From Acanthosepion lycidas (taxonomy: Eukaryota; Mollusca; Cephalopoda; Sepiida; Sepiidae), in contig OZ010580.1 in the NCBI GenBank assembly GCA_963932145.1, forward strand, positions 34,499,551 to 34,563,550: DNA of 64,000 bases, read 5' to 3'. Position numbers and translations under genes: made by a program. This document shows positions 21,676-32,849 of the stretch, piece by piece. Within the stretch, counting starts at the first letter, position 1. Every line of letters begins with the position of its first letter. The notes under the pieces are model-generated. The model was not told the DNA's origin, searched no databases, and saw only the letters and a program-made list of their open reading frames with translations.

Positions 21676-22529
21676 CATAAAATTTGATTTTTAATTGTTT
21701 AAGAATGTAAGGACCATTAATTTTGAACTGTGAAGATTGAAATGAACTTTCACATTTTGGCAACACTTCCAAATAGCAATGTGAATCCCCTTGATCAATT
21801 CCAAACAAAATTTTAAAAGAATAGAAAATTTTATTTTTCATTTTACACAAAAAGTTTTTACACAAATTGAAAATTCAAAGCCACAAAATAACTAAATGCC
21901 TTTTTATGTTGATTACAGTAAAAGTTGCTTCTTTTTATAATATTCTTGTTTTTAATTTTAATTTTAAAAACAAACATTTTTCTTCTTTAACAGATTAAAA
22001 ATTAAAGATTAAAAAAAATTATTCTTCTATACATTAATGTGTGCAAAAATTCCCAGAACCCTTCTAAATAAGACTAATGACTGAATTGTTATGATAAAAG
22101 TCCTGGAAACTCTTTCCCATGCTCCTAATATAGTTGCATGTACATTTGTACAGAGGATACAAAATTAGATCAATAAATCCATAGCCTGAAACAATCAAAT
22201 TATGATCTGAAAATCTCACTGTATAATACTTGATCAGTGTGAGCTATGGAGAAGCCTTGGATTAAGTGCATTGGCAAAGATGGAAATTATGTTGAAAAAT
22301 ATGTGATAGAATTATTGACGTGCCTACATAAGTAAGTTTGAATGTAGACTTACCAGTGTGGCAAAGGGGTAAGGATGATATGAAACTTTCCAACAGTGTG
22401 TGTGTGCATGTGTATATTTGTTATTTATATATTGGCTTATGTATGAACCATTGCTTGTGGGTACTCATAAAATTGATTGACTTTATGTGAAAGCTTGGGC
22501 AGCATATATGAACCATCTCATCAGATTTT
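21676..22529. other. no gene seen
   Basis: AT-rich, without recognisable repeat family. Confidence 0.35.
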
Positions 22530-23420
22530 GATAAAATCATGGAGTAGATGAAGAGAGAGAGAGGATCATTAAGGCAGATGAAAAAAGAGGAAAAGAGAAG
22601 AGTGAGAGAAAAAGAAAGCAATGTAAGTATGAAAAGGTGAAGATAAAAATTCAAAAGAAAAAGAAACAGTGCAGGGATCGATGGGGAGATAAGGGCACTG
22701 ATATTGTGAGAGATAATCAGTGAGTGAAAAAGAGGAGGAAATAAAGAGAGTAAGAAGAAAAGGAGTTGGAGAAAAGAATGAAAGAAAAGAGAGAAAAACA
22801 GTAAAAAATAGTCTAAGATGAGAAGAAAACTGAAACAGGGGAAAAGGATGAAAGAAATAAAGGGTAAGAGAGGGGGAATGAAGAAGAATAATGAGTTATG
22901 AAAAAAAAGAAAGTCAGTGAGAGATGGAGACAGGGAAAGAGTAGAAAGAAAGAGAGACAGAAAGAAAGCAACAAAAAAAAGGGAGAGAATTAAATAGAAA
23001 AGATAAAAAAAAGAGAAAGAAAAGACTAGTGAGCTAAAAAAATAGTAAGAGAAATAAATGAATGCAGGAGAAAAGAAAAAGATAAGAAAGAAAAAGGCTA
23101 AAAAATGTTTTTAAAAAAGAAAGAAAGTAAACTATAGTCAGTGAGAGATGGAGACAGGGAAAGAGTAGAAAGAAAGAGAGACAGAAAGAAAGCAACAAAA
23201 AAAAGGGAGAGAATTAAATAGAAAAGATAAAAAAAAAGAGAAAGAGAAGACTAGTGAGTTAAAAAGATAGAGAAATAAATGAATGCAGGAGAAAAGAAAA
23301 AGATAAGAAAGAAAAAGGCTAAAAAATGTTTTTAAAAAAGAAAGAAAGTAAACTATAGTTAGAAGGAGAAAAGGTTGAATTGAGAGAATTGGGACGAAAT
23401 GGTGTGTTGGGAAAAGTGAA
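22530..23420. repeat. purine-rich tract (A/G on plus strand)
   Basis: About 850 bp in which the plus strand is overwhelmingly A and G (GAGAGAGAG, AAGAAAGAAAG, GGGAGAGAAT motifs). It includes the tandem duplication at 22913. Such mirror-like purine strands can form triplex DNA; no gene is present. Confidence 0.85.
22913..23358. repeat. 224-bp tandem duplication, nearly identical copies
   Basis: GTCAGTGAGAGATGGAGACA starts at 22913 and again at 23137; each copy ends AAAGAAAGTAAACTATAG. Differences are a few small indels and substitutions (for example near 23015-23060 against 23235-23275). The similarity, in low-complexity DNA, indicates a recent duplication; an assembly artefact is possible. 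Confidence 0.92.
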
Positions 23421-24324
23421 ATAGTGGAGAGAAAAGATTGAGAAAGATGTCAAATTTGGTTGAAGTTTTCACCATCAATCTTTCAGGTCAGAAGCTGAAA
23501 TTGATCATCCCCATGATAATTAGCCAGTTGTTTGGATGGTGTCCATTTCAGAGGATCTTGCTAATGCTGCTGCTTATCCATTTGCATAGAAATGAGTTGC
23601 AGCTGCCCACAACCTGCGCCACACTGCTTTAACTTATCAGCTAATCACACATGTAAATGTGCGTCCTTTTGCAAAATTACTTCATTCCACAAAGATAGTC
23701 ACTCTGAAAAGCATGATGGCTCCAATATGTGTATATGGACCCCTTCCTCCTACTCGTCATCATCATGAAAGTTATAGTGTGGTCGGTGTTTGGGGCCCAA
23801 ATGGCTGATTGGCTATTTTGCACCTATATGCAATTGAGCAGAGGAGCTACCAGGAGGTGTTAGTGACCACTTCTGGTCAGTCTGCTTTAGCCAGTCAAGC
23901 TGACCATCTTTTAAGCCAGTGTTTGGCACAATGTGTGACTAGCTAATGGGGGTTAAATAGTCTGTGACTCTTGATGGGAAAAAAACAGACATGGTAAAGT
24001 TTGTCTGACTGGTTAAGCTCCAAGATGCTCAGAAATCTGGACAGATAAAATTCTCAAGGGGAGATGAGTAATGAAACCAAATATATAGAATAGAAATTCT
24101 ATTAGACCTTAAGCTAGAAGGAGTTTTTATTTCTTAAAAATAATATTATCAAACAGTTGTTAAACTATGTAACGGATTATAAAGTATATTGCATGTCAAA
24201 ATTTTAATGTTTTCATTAAAATGTGTGAAAAGTAATTTCTAATTGGTATATTAGGCATCATCTTGAGAATGGACAAAGAAGTGAGAATTTTATGAAAACT
24301 TAATTTTGAAGTGATACACAATTT
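23421..24324. other. no gene recognised; compositionally balanced block
   Basis: 23430-23990 is visibly less AT-rich than the surroundings and matches none of the repeat families I define. A 64-codon open frame (23438-23632) is too short to judge. Could be a unique or conserved non-coding segment. Confidence 0.35.
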
Positions 24325-24918
24325 TTCTCACCAGAATCAATTTTACACATTCGTCCACATTCTACCATTTGTCTATGTATTGAATATCACTCAAACATAT
24401 AGTCTGGTGCTTCCGCTATGTATTTAGAGATTCTTGATAAAATTCAAAGAAGACCTGCAATGTTATTGATCCTGACCTGACATCTCAGCTTCAGTCACTT
24501 TCCTACCACTATAATGTAGCTTCTCTATGTATAAATATTTTTATGGTAATTGTTTTGATGAGTGTTTCTCTTTGGTACCCCAACTTTACAAATGTAAGTG
24601 TAATACTAGATTTGTAGATAGGTTTCATCATTTTATAGTTGAAATGGCTACATATAACTGTACATTCTATACTAACCATTTCTTCTCTTGAATTTCTCTC
24701 TTGTGGAACTCTCTTCAGGCTTATTGCTTTCTGCTCAAGTTTGAACTTCAAAAATTTAAATGCAATGCCATTTGTTATCTTTTGTCTTCTTAATTCCTAC
24801 TCTTTTATTATTCTCTCTCCTTAAGGTTTTTCTTTTTCTCATATTCTTTCACACTTTGTAACCCATTGCAACTTAGTAGCTTTAATGCCTTACTTGGGGT
24901 GAAATGATTAAAAAAAAA
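24325..24918 (+). mobile_element. LINE-A 3' half fragment
   Basis: Includes the HIRPHSTICLCIEYHS-like block, LEILDKIQRR-like block, the C-terminal block and a complete 3' UTR ending TTGGGGTGAAATGATTAAAA plus poly(A). Frame-shifted. Confidence 0.85.
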
Positions 24919-25030
24919 TGATAAAAAGTGAGTTATAGAATATTGTTTAAATTAGAGATTATATTTTAAGATAAAAGGTATTTGAAAACTATTCTGTTAA
25001 ATTGGGCAAAGTATGAATTCACATATGTAT

Positions 25031-25032
<2 letters not shown>

Positions 25033-25072
<40 letters not shown>
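25033..25072. repeat. (AT)n microsatellite
   Basis: About 20 AT units. Confidence 0.97.
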
Positions 25073-25075
<3 letters not shown>

Positions 25076-25224
25076 GCAGCATCACACCCATATATACATA
25101 TTTATTGTGTGTAACTACCTGGAAGTGAATGAATTGCACTTCTCTATGGAGTGGACACTTCTGGTGATATATTAGAAATCGAATTGCATGTTATGTTAAA
25201 ATTGGCAAATAAAACTTTAAAATT

Positions 25225-25640
25225 ATTTAATGTATGTGGAGGTAGCATAAAGGATGACAGCATAGAAAGTGGAATCAGTAATCCAAGTTTAAATTCTTGC
25301 CTAGACTGTTGTATTCACTTTCACACAAATGCTCATGGGAAAGGTATGAATCCATTATCTCCCCACCAGTTAGGGGTTAAATAGCAGGGCAGACAGATTT
25401 TTGCGAGTTTTGGATAGTATCTAGTCTAGAAAAAGGACAACTGAATTCAAAACCAGTCTATAGAGGGATGGGTTATATTAGGTTAATGTTGCCCTAAACA
25501 CACCCACTGTGGCTATGGCTGCAGTACATGTAGTGTACCTGTCACCCTGATGGATTACAGGACTTTATAATCATGAATTTTTTGAGGCAGAACATTTTTA
25601 TTATTTGAGAAACTAATTATATATCGATTCCTCAATTTAT
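25225..25640 (+). mobile_element. SINE-A-like copy; left arm of a long inverted repeat
   Basis: tRNA-like head (25225-25316) with AAGTTTAAATTCTTGCC as a weak B box, then the SINE-A body (GGGAAAGGTATGAATCC, TTAGGGGTTAAATAGCAGG, CTAGTCTAGAAAAAGGACAA). A tail not seen in other SINE-A copies follows: GTGTACCTGTCACCCTGATG, GGACTTTATAATCATG, TTTGAGGCAGAAC. Bases 25317-25636 are matched in reverse complement by 26735-27036 with few differences. Confidence 0.8.
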
Positions 25641-26730
25641 AGACACCCCTTCAAAATGGCATTGAAATTTGCTGAAGTTTTTTCAGACATTTCAAAGGAC
25701 AAGATTAACATCATTTTGAACTGTAGAAAATTTGTCCTAATCCATGACAATGAACAGTGGGTTAAAAATTCGGACAATAACTTAGACATTTCAATGGGAT
25801 CATTGGATTCTTCAGAGTCTTCTGATTTAGTTGGATTGTTTATATTATATAACCCTACATCATATGAAGATATTACTTTAAATAGTATAGGCCTCTATAG
25901 GGATAATGCTCTCATCATTGTTGAAAACTCTACAGGAAGTTGATAAAATTAGGAAATTAATTCATAGTGTGTTCAAATCATTAAATCTTAATGTAAAAAT
26001 TAGTTCTAATATTAAACAAGTTGATTTCCTAGATATAACATTAAATTTAGTTCTTAATAACTTTCAACCTTATATAAAGAACGATGCCAACTTGATCTAT
26101 ATCCACCCTAACTCTAATTACCCACCGTCTGTAATTCAACATATTCCATCATCTGTTGAATGTCGTGTTAGCTAACACTCCTCTAACAAATAAGTGTTCA
26201 ATTAATCTAGAACAGTATATAGTAAAGTTCTTAGGGATAGTGGATATAGATCTTCTAAAATTAAGTTTGTTGAACATTATAGTTGTTCTAGAAAAAATAG
26301 AAGCAGGAAGATCATCTAGTATACATCTCCATTCAATCAGTTAGTTTGTACAAAGTTAGGACACAAGTTTTTAAATTTAATTGATAAACATTTTACAAAA
26401 AGTAATCCACTAAGTAAAATTTTAATTTGGAATACTCTAAAACTTAGCTATAGTTGTACTAACAATCTGGAAAAAATAATTAAATCACACAACAATAAAA
26501 TATTGAAATTATATAACAATAATAACTGTAATGCTGGTACTAATTCTAATACATCCTGTAAAACCAACCTATGTAATTGTAGGAATCTTGACCAATATCC
26601 ATTATCTAGCAAGTGCTTAGCTGAATCCCTTGTATATATGTGTTCTATTTCATCAATTGCAAATCACAGGATTGTTAAGTCTTATATTGGAAGCACCGAA
26701 AATTCTTTTAAAATATGTTAGTATAAGGAA
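25641..26730 (+). pseudogene. reverse transcriptase with C-terminal GIY-YIG domain, broken
   Basis: Frame 1 (25656-25943) holds the back of a polymerase palm: ILNCRKFVLIHDNEQW, ISMGSLDSSESSDLVGLFIL, then IGLYRDNALIIVEN, where the catalytic YxDD reads YRDN (residues 81-84), so motif C has lost an aspartate. The next frame reads VDFLDITLNLVLNNFQPYIK and YIHPNSNYPPSVIQHIPSSV. Later frames read FLNLIDKHFTKSNPL, LSYSCTNNLEKIIKSHNNK, then CNCRNLDQYPLSSKCLAESL and KSYIGSTENSFK, a GIY-YIG nuclease start. RT followed by GIY-YIG suggests a PLE-related retroelement; the exact clade is uncertain. The N-terminal RT fingers are absent. Confidence 0.7.
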
Positions 26731-26734
26731 TAGA

Positions 26735-27036
26735 TATATAATTAGTTTCTCAAATAAAAAAAATGTTCTGCCTCAAAAAATTCATGATTATAAAGTCCTG
26801 TAATCCATCAGGGTGACAGGTGCACTACATGTACTGCAGCCATAGCCACAGTGGATGTGTTTAGGGCAACATTAACCTAACTCATCCCTCTACAGACTGG
26901 TTTTGAATTCAGTTGTCCTTTTTCTAGACTAGATACTATCCAAGACTCACAAAAATCTGTCTGCCATGCTATTTAACCCCTAACTGGTGGGGAGATAATG
27001 GATTCATACCTTTCCCAAGAGCATTTGTGTGAAAGT
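26735..27036 (-). mobile_element. SINE-A-like copy; right arm of the inverted repeat
   Basis: Reverse complement of 25317-25636, including the special tail next to the RT pseudogene, but ending before the tRNA-like head. The arms point their tails inward at the RT gene. Differences between arms are few, so they are either recent or homogenised. Confidence 0.85.
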
Positions 27037-28301
27037 ATGAAGTTAAACGGAAAATCCTCAAACAAGCCTGAACTAGTAGATCTTTATACGAACCTTGTTT
27101 ACTATGTCTACAGGAGAAAATGGAGATAATTAAACTTTTGAATAGTGATCAATTGTTAAATCCAAATTTGAAATTACCATTAATTGTAGGCACATTATGG
27201 ATTTAACTATACAATCTTGCTAAACTTTAAAACTTATTAATCACTTCTCTTATGTTATATTACCTTCATATAAACTTTTTAATGTTATCCTTAGTAGTTT
27301 ATTTTGAATTAAGGTGATTGATATGTTTATACTCATAAAATACTGGTAATAAGGTTTGCCGTAGATAGGTTTATACTCATATATTACTGGTAATATGGTT
27401 TGGTAATAGCCTTTAAATTTATATAATTCATACAAATATTCAAAAATTTAAATTAATTTTTTATTTGTTTATAATGTAATAGTTTGTAAGGTGAATTAGT
27501 TATTTTGTATGTCTAATGTTTTTACTTCTTAAACTGTCTTTTATTTACATACTATGTTTAATTTTGTTTAAAATATGTTTCTTTCAGAATGTCATATCAC
27601 TGACTGAAATGCTACATTGTATAAAAATTTTTTCTATATAATTGGCAACATTTTCAGTTAAATTTTTAATTATTTCTCTATTACATCCCTCTCAATGTTA
27701 ACATTTTTTTGTTGGCTAAATTATCAACAACTTCTGTTTACTTTTCTTTTCTTTCTTTTTTCTTTGCAATACATTATTAATATAGATATAAAAAAAAACA
27801 CAATTAAAGATAAGCAATTAAACTTAATAAATAAAATACCATAATATATTTTAAAGTATTTTTAAACAGATATACAATGTTTTTATAAGCAACTTGGTAT
27901 TTTGACCAGTACTTGGGTGCCTTAAGTTTTGTGCAAGAATTAGTAGAGAAGTTGTGTAAATGGTTACTGAAATTTTTTATGCATGGATTTATTAAATAAA
28001 AAATACATTTCAGTGCAAGTAGAATTGGTAGAATTCTTGAATACAGTAAAAAATATGCCATTTGGTAATTCTTTTTGTTTAATTTTATGTCTTTTTCTTT
28101 CCTTTTCTTTTTTTGTTTTGAGTTAAGCTACACTCACACCATTAGTAGAGTTACTCTAGATTTTGTCAAGTTTGAGTTCAGTTGTTTATGAAAAATATCA
28201 TAAAAATGATAATAAATTTGTAGTTACATCATACTGATAAAATACTAAAAACTTAATTACCATCATTTTTGGCATGATTGAATCAGTTATAGAATAAAGT
28301 A
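27037..28301. other. AT-rich; 27130-27245 inverted copy of a repeat found at 29100
   Basis: Minus-strand 27130-27245 (GTTTTAAAGTTTAGCAAGAT...) resembles 29103-29200. Nothing else is recognised; short minus-strand open frames at 27250 and 27804 have no known similarity. Confidence 0.45.
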
Positions 28302-28402
28302 TTAGGTTGGTGCAAAAATAATGACATACTAATGTCGTTTTTTCACCTATTTTTTAATGTCAAAAACGACATTATTACTTCATTATTTTTGCACCAACCT
28401 AA
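28302..28402. mobile_element. mariner-type hairpin MITE, copy 1
   Basis: 101-bp near-perfect palindrome starting TTAGGTTGGTGCAAAAATAA and ending with its reverse complement, flanked by the target dinucleotide TA on both sides (28300-28301, 28403-28404). The arms run inward through ATGTCGTTTTT. The end sequence is very close to that of Hsmar1/MADE1-type mariners. It encodes nothing and would need a mariner transposase in trans. Confidence 0.95.
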
Positions 28403-28878
28403 TACAAACAAGCAAAAATGGGAAATTTCCAGAGAAATTTCAACAAACATTACAGAGATAATTTTATTGTTGAGAACATGACAGAAAATACAAATTAATA
28501 AAACTATGATATCACTAAAAATGATTTTATTAGGAATTGAGTTACAATTTAAATAATTTTAGAATATTAATTATTAATAAAGAATATATTTATGAAAAGG
28601 CCACAAAACAAACCACAAGCATAGATTGCAGAATGGACAACAGTTTAATAAATGTCAGATCATGTAGTAAAGACTCAATGAAATCAACTGGATGAGATAT
28701 GAGAGAAATAACAGGAAAAATTAATAGCATTAGAAATTTTTATTAGATGAGACAAATATCCAGTCTATGAGTAAAGAAAAATAAGTCACCATAGAATTTC
28801 TCATACCTTGCTAAAATTTCTGTATAAACTAAATATTCAGCAAGACTTCTATTTTCTAAAGATCTTTTCGTCATTATA

Positions 28879-28958
28879 TTAGGTTGGTGCAAAAACAATG
28901 TCGTTTTTTCACATAGTAACATATGTGAGAAAACGACATTATTTTTGCACCAACCTTA
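28879..28958. mobile_element. mariner-type hairpin MITE, copy 2
   Basis: 80-bp palindrome with the same ends as the copy at 28302 (one mismatch at the right end, CCTTA), TA on both sides, and a shorter middle (CACATAGTAACATATGTG). Only 476 bp from copy 1. Confidence 0.95.
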
Positions 28959-29064
28959 TACTATGTCCATGGGGTTTCCTACTCTGGACATAGCTACAAA
29001 CAGATTACCATAGGATAAACAGGAGAGAAAATTTGTACTATATTTATGATAATCATAATAAAAA
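28959..29064. other. no gene seen
   Basis: AT-rich spacer. Confidence 0.3.
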
Positions 29065-29672
29065 TTAATTCAGCAAACCTACTTTTTGTTTAAACAATTT
29101 GGTAAAGTTTTAAAGTTTAGTAAGATTGTAAAATGAAATCCGTAATGATTCTACAGTTAACGATAATTTCAATTTTTGATTTAACAAATTATTTTGACTT
29201 ATTTAGATAATTTTATAAATTTTTGACTCCATTTGAATAATTTATAGAAATGTGAAATACCAGATGTCTACAATGCTGATTATTATGAATGCTGTAGATT
29301 TCTAACAAAGGAATTTGTTATGAAAGATACAAATTCTTTCTATACAAATGGGGGAAACATTTAAACAGTTTTTGTTTCTTTAATATCATTATTATTATTA
29401 AAAATAATAAGCATATGGCAAACTTACTGTTTTTTTCAATTGTTTAAATAATTTGGAACAGTTTTAAGGAAATCTAATTAAACAGATTATTTTAACTTAT
29501 TTAAATAATTCTACAAATTTTTGGCTCTATTTGACTAATTTGTAGTCATGTGAAATATCAGACGACTACAATGCTTATTATTATGAACTTTCTAACTTCT
29601 GACTAAATTTTGAGTAGATATAAATTTTGAGTAGATGTAAATTCTTTTATACAAACAATGAATTAAAAAGAA
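29065..29672. repeat. diverged direct repeat of about 270 bp (29065-29355 and 29415-29672)
   Basis: Both copies contain in order TTTAAACAATTTGG/TTTAAATAATTTGG, ATTATTTTGACTTATTTAGA/ATTATTTTAACTTATTTAAA, AATTTTTG-CTC-ATTTGA, TGTGAAATA-CAGA, CTACAATGCT-ATTATTATGAA and ATACAAA near the end. Part of the unit also lies inverted at 27130-27245. Probably an unnamed interspersed element. No coding potential. Confidence 0.7.
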
Positions 29673-29917
29673 AATTACTGACAAAAGCCATGTTTATATA
29701 AGGCAATTTTTAAAATTTGATTTGTTAGTAATATATGAGGGTCAACTAAAATTTTCTAAGCTGACCGAGATATAAATGTAAGTAGACACAACATTTGATA
29801 GACTAAAAGTCATGCAAGTGTACCAGAATCCAACAATTTTTAAAAGCCTGTTTTAATAAAATTTCTTCTCTGTTATTTATTTTTAAATCAAATTTTAAAA
29901 ATAAATAATTTTAAAAA
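29673..29917. other. no gene seen
   Basis: AT-rich. Confidence 0.3.
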
Positions 29918-30208
29918 GTGGGGAATCCAGGCATGTGTATCTGGGCTAAGGTTAAAACTTGTACATGGCACTGGTGCTGATATTCCACCAACCTTCCTTT
30001 AGTGAAATGTTGGAGGTACTGGCACAGGGTTGGAATCTCCAGGACCAGTCATCCCTTATTTAAGACAAAGACTCATGTTGAAAGATATAATTGTAGTTAC
30101 CTACCCAAAAGGTCAGGGTTTTGACTAGTGATATGGGTTGGGTTGTTTTGTTCTACTGATGTTAGGTGGGGACACACAAACCCACCTTGCAAAAAAAAAA
30201 AAAAAAAA
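29918..30208 (+). mobile_element. possible poly(A)-terminated retroposon
   Basis: A less AT-rich block (CATGTGTATCTGGGC..., GGTTGGAATCTCCAGGACCA) ends GTGGGGACACACAAACCCAC then CTTGC and an 18-base poly(A). The form fits a SINE or processed copy, but there is no second copy in the window and no clear tRNA head. Confidence 0.4.
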
Positions 30209-30429
30209 TTCAATTAAAAATAAGCACTTAATGAATGAATTAAAATGCAGACATAAGTAAATCCTGATTTTTCAGCATATTAACAAAGGCACATTAAATA
30301 AGATATAAAAAGTGGATATTCTTTGTGTTTGGCATTGGCCATTTTTTGCTTCTTGTTTAGTTTCATTATACCAATGCTAATTTTTGGGAATAATATAACA
30401 GCTATGCATCTTTTTCTTGGTTCTTTTGC

Positions 30430-30861
30430 TTAACTTTTATATCTTCTTTTATATGCCATGTGTCTTTAGGGCATGAGCAGTCATGGCTCTCTACAACTTC
30501 CTATCTTTTGTAGCTTTAAGCAATGTTTACTATTCCTCTTAGTCTCTGTTCTGCCATCCATTTGTACAAAATTGTTTAGTAGGTTACTTGTTTCACTCAG
30601 TTTCTCTTGCCCGCAATATGCTATGTGAGTATCAAATTCACTTCTCTTTCCTTATTATGCATCTCAGAAATTTCAACTCTTTCTAATTCTCATTACAAGT
30701 ACCCTTTTCATTCCTATTTTTCTTAAAACTGCCCTGTTACTAACATGTTCCATCCACAATATTCTCATCATCTTTCTGTAGAACCACATCCCTATTGCTT
30801 CAAGTTTTCTTTGCATCTGTGGGGAAATTGTCCTGCATTCACTTCCATATAGGACTGATAT
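30430..30861 (-). mobile_element. RTE C-terminal/3' end, minus strand, head to head with next copy
   Basis: Minus strand: NVISVLYGSEC-like stretch at 30830-30860, QRKLEAIGMWFYRKMMRIL, then the GHIMR-like region and the terminus (AGGAAGTTGTAGAGAGCCAT at 30489-30508). It stops exactly where the plus-strand copy begins. Confidence 0.8.
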
Positions 30862-31495
30862 TACATTTGCAGGTTGGGAAATCTAGAATCAAGCAGACGT
30901 GGAAGTTTAAATATCTGAGGACTGTCTTGACAGAGCATGGTAAGTGCGACACTGAGACCTTTAGATGGATGGCCAAGGATGCATTCCAAAAGCTGGGCAG
31001 AGTATTGCAAGACAGGAGGATTTATTTGGTAACAAAGCAAAGAATACTGGGGCTGTTACGTGACATCTGTCCTTTACGGCAGTGAATGTTAGATGATTTC
31101 CTCAAAGACGAAGAAGAGACTCAAGGTGACTGAGATGTAGTTCTACAGAAGGATGCTAAGGATATCATATAACGAGCGTGTGAGCAACGATGAGTTCTTA
31201 GAGAGGAAGCAAACAAGGAAGAGGCTTATACTTAACATCAGGAAGAAGCAGCTGAAGTTTCTGGGACACATAATGAGGAAGGAGAGCCTGGAGAGTCTGA
31301 TACTCATGGGTCAAATAGGGGGAAAGAAAGTCAAGGGAAAACAATGCATGACATACCTAGCAGGCTTAAGCAAGTGGATGACAGAACATGACCTGGGGGA
31401 GGAAGCAGAGGGAAGGAACTTGCTGAGAGCTGCAAGGGATAGAGAGAGGTGGAGAGCCATGATCTCCTAAGTTCTGAAAGGACATGGAACATAAA
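30862..31495 (+). pseudogene. RTE C-terminal region, comparatively well preserved
   Basis: 30870-31085 reads QVGKSRIKQTWKFKYLRTVL then TEHGKCDTETFRWMAKDAFQ and KLGRVLQDRRIYLVTKQR. A stop-containing gap follows (31086-31150), then LRISYNERVSNDEFLERKQT, RKRLILNIRKKQLKFLGHIM and RKESLESLILMGQIGGKKVK, ending LLRAARDRERWRAMIS at 31470. This is the best copy of the RTE C-terminus here and identifies the others. It starts inside the protein, so it is 5' truncated. Confidence 0.85.
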
Positions 31496-31672
31496 AAGAA
31501 AGACAGAATTACATAGCAGTTCCGTACTCTTTCTTTCTAATGAAAATTTTATCTTTTTACATGTTTTATATCAGACCTTTGCAATACTCTTTCAAACACA
31601 AGCAAGAGAGGAAAAAATTAAACTAATTTATTACTGTTTGATAGATTTTGTGCTTTTTTTTTTTAAAGAATA

Positions 31673-32035
31673 TTGCTCAGTTATTTACATTATTTGGACT
31701 ATTGTCATCACCTTTGTCATCATATTTATTAAAACGTTTCGGCTGTTGTACACTCTGGCCTTCTTTAGGTGGCTGGAATGTTGAACTGAACCCTTTATTT
31801 CGCTCACTGGGGTAGATTGTTTTTCATTTATCTCCTGTTAATTTTCCTTTGAAAGTTCTCCACTGCCTTAACTGGACTCACAGTCTTTGGGTCCTGTCAC
31901 TGGATCTAACTAACGCCTTTATCCACTGTGCCATGTGTCCTTGGCGACAAAGATGAGGACAATAGTCCGAATAATGAAGATAATGTACATAATACCTCAT
32001 TTCAGAAATGTAGACAAATATTGCTCAGATATAAA
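31673..32035. mobile_element. PLE terminal-repeat fragments in inverted orientation
   Basis: 31673-31945 (minus strand) matches the Penelope-associated repeat at 60480: it carries CAGTGGATAAAGGCG, TAAAGAAGGCCAGAGTGTAC and GCCGAAACGTTTTAATAAAT. 31960-32035 (plus) carries AAAGATGAGGACAATAGTCC, GAATAATG and ACATAATACCTCATTTC, the continuation of the same repeat. The two pieces face opposite ways, as often seen at PLE ends. Confidence 0.65.
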
Positions 32036-32849
32036 TGCTTCTTCTTACTGACTTGGTGGCTTGCTTCTTCTGAAAGTTAAAATGGGTTACTCATAGTGGA
32101 CCAGTGTTTTTGCTGGTTGCAGATAGACTTGTTAATTCTGGCATGTAAATCTCTCGAGCACAGCTTCTGCATTGATAGAAGAATATAATCATTTTGTAAG
32201 GAGGATGTATATTGCATCTGACAGAGTATATTAGTGATGGGTGGGGTGGCTGATGAATTTTGAAACGGTAGTCAGATTGGAATCGATAGTGAAGGAAAAT
32301 AATTTTCGAACTTTGCAAATTGTTAGTGACAAGTGACAGAACAACTGAAAACTGATCACAAGGAAAAGGAGTTTTCTTAAATATTTATGCAGACTTGATG
32401 TTCTGGACATAGAATCTGTTTTGTTCAGTTTTATGAACACAATTACAGTCCTGAAGTATTCAAAAGGTTTTTTTTTTTTTTTTTTTTTTGCGGGGAGCAT
32501 GGTTGGTGTGCTGCCCAGCCTCTTATGGTCAGCAGGCCAGCATAAAATTTAAATAATTTTTAAGAATCTCTGCTGAGATGGTTATTGAACACTTGCAGCT
32601 GCAGAAATAACTTTCACCAAAGAGAATAAAGATGAATAAATGAATGAATGAAGATACTTGATAAATTCGATAAAACCCTTTTGAATGAGAATATCAGGAA
32701 AATAGATGATTTATTTTGATAGAAATGCCAACATATCAAAGAAAAATTGTTTTGATTTCATAAAATTCTGTGATGAATGATTCCTTTAATGGTAGCACTA
32801 GATACAGGTTTCTTATCTTCTAATAAATAAAGAAGAGAATATAATTTCT
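32036..32849. other. no gene; T22 run at 32468
   Basis: A 22-base poly(T) at 32468-32489 next to GCGGGGAGCATGGTTGG may be the tail of a minus-strand retroposon to its left. Otherwise nothing is recognised. Confidence 0.4.

Noticed and set aside
25656..26725. Functional reverse transcriptase
   Set aside because: Frame breaks, missing fingers region and YRDN in place of the catalytic YRDD.
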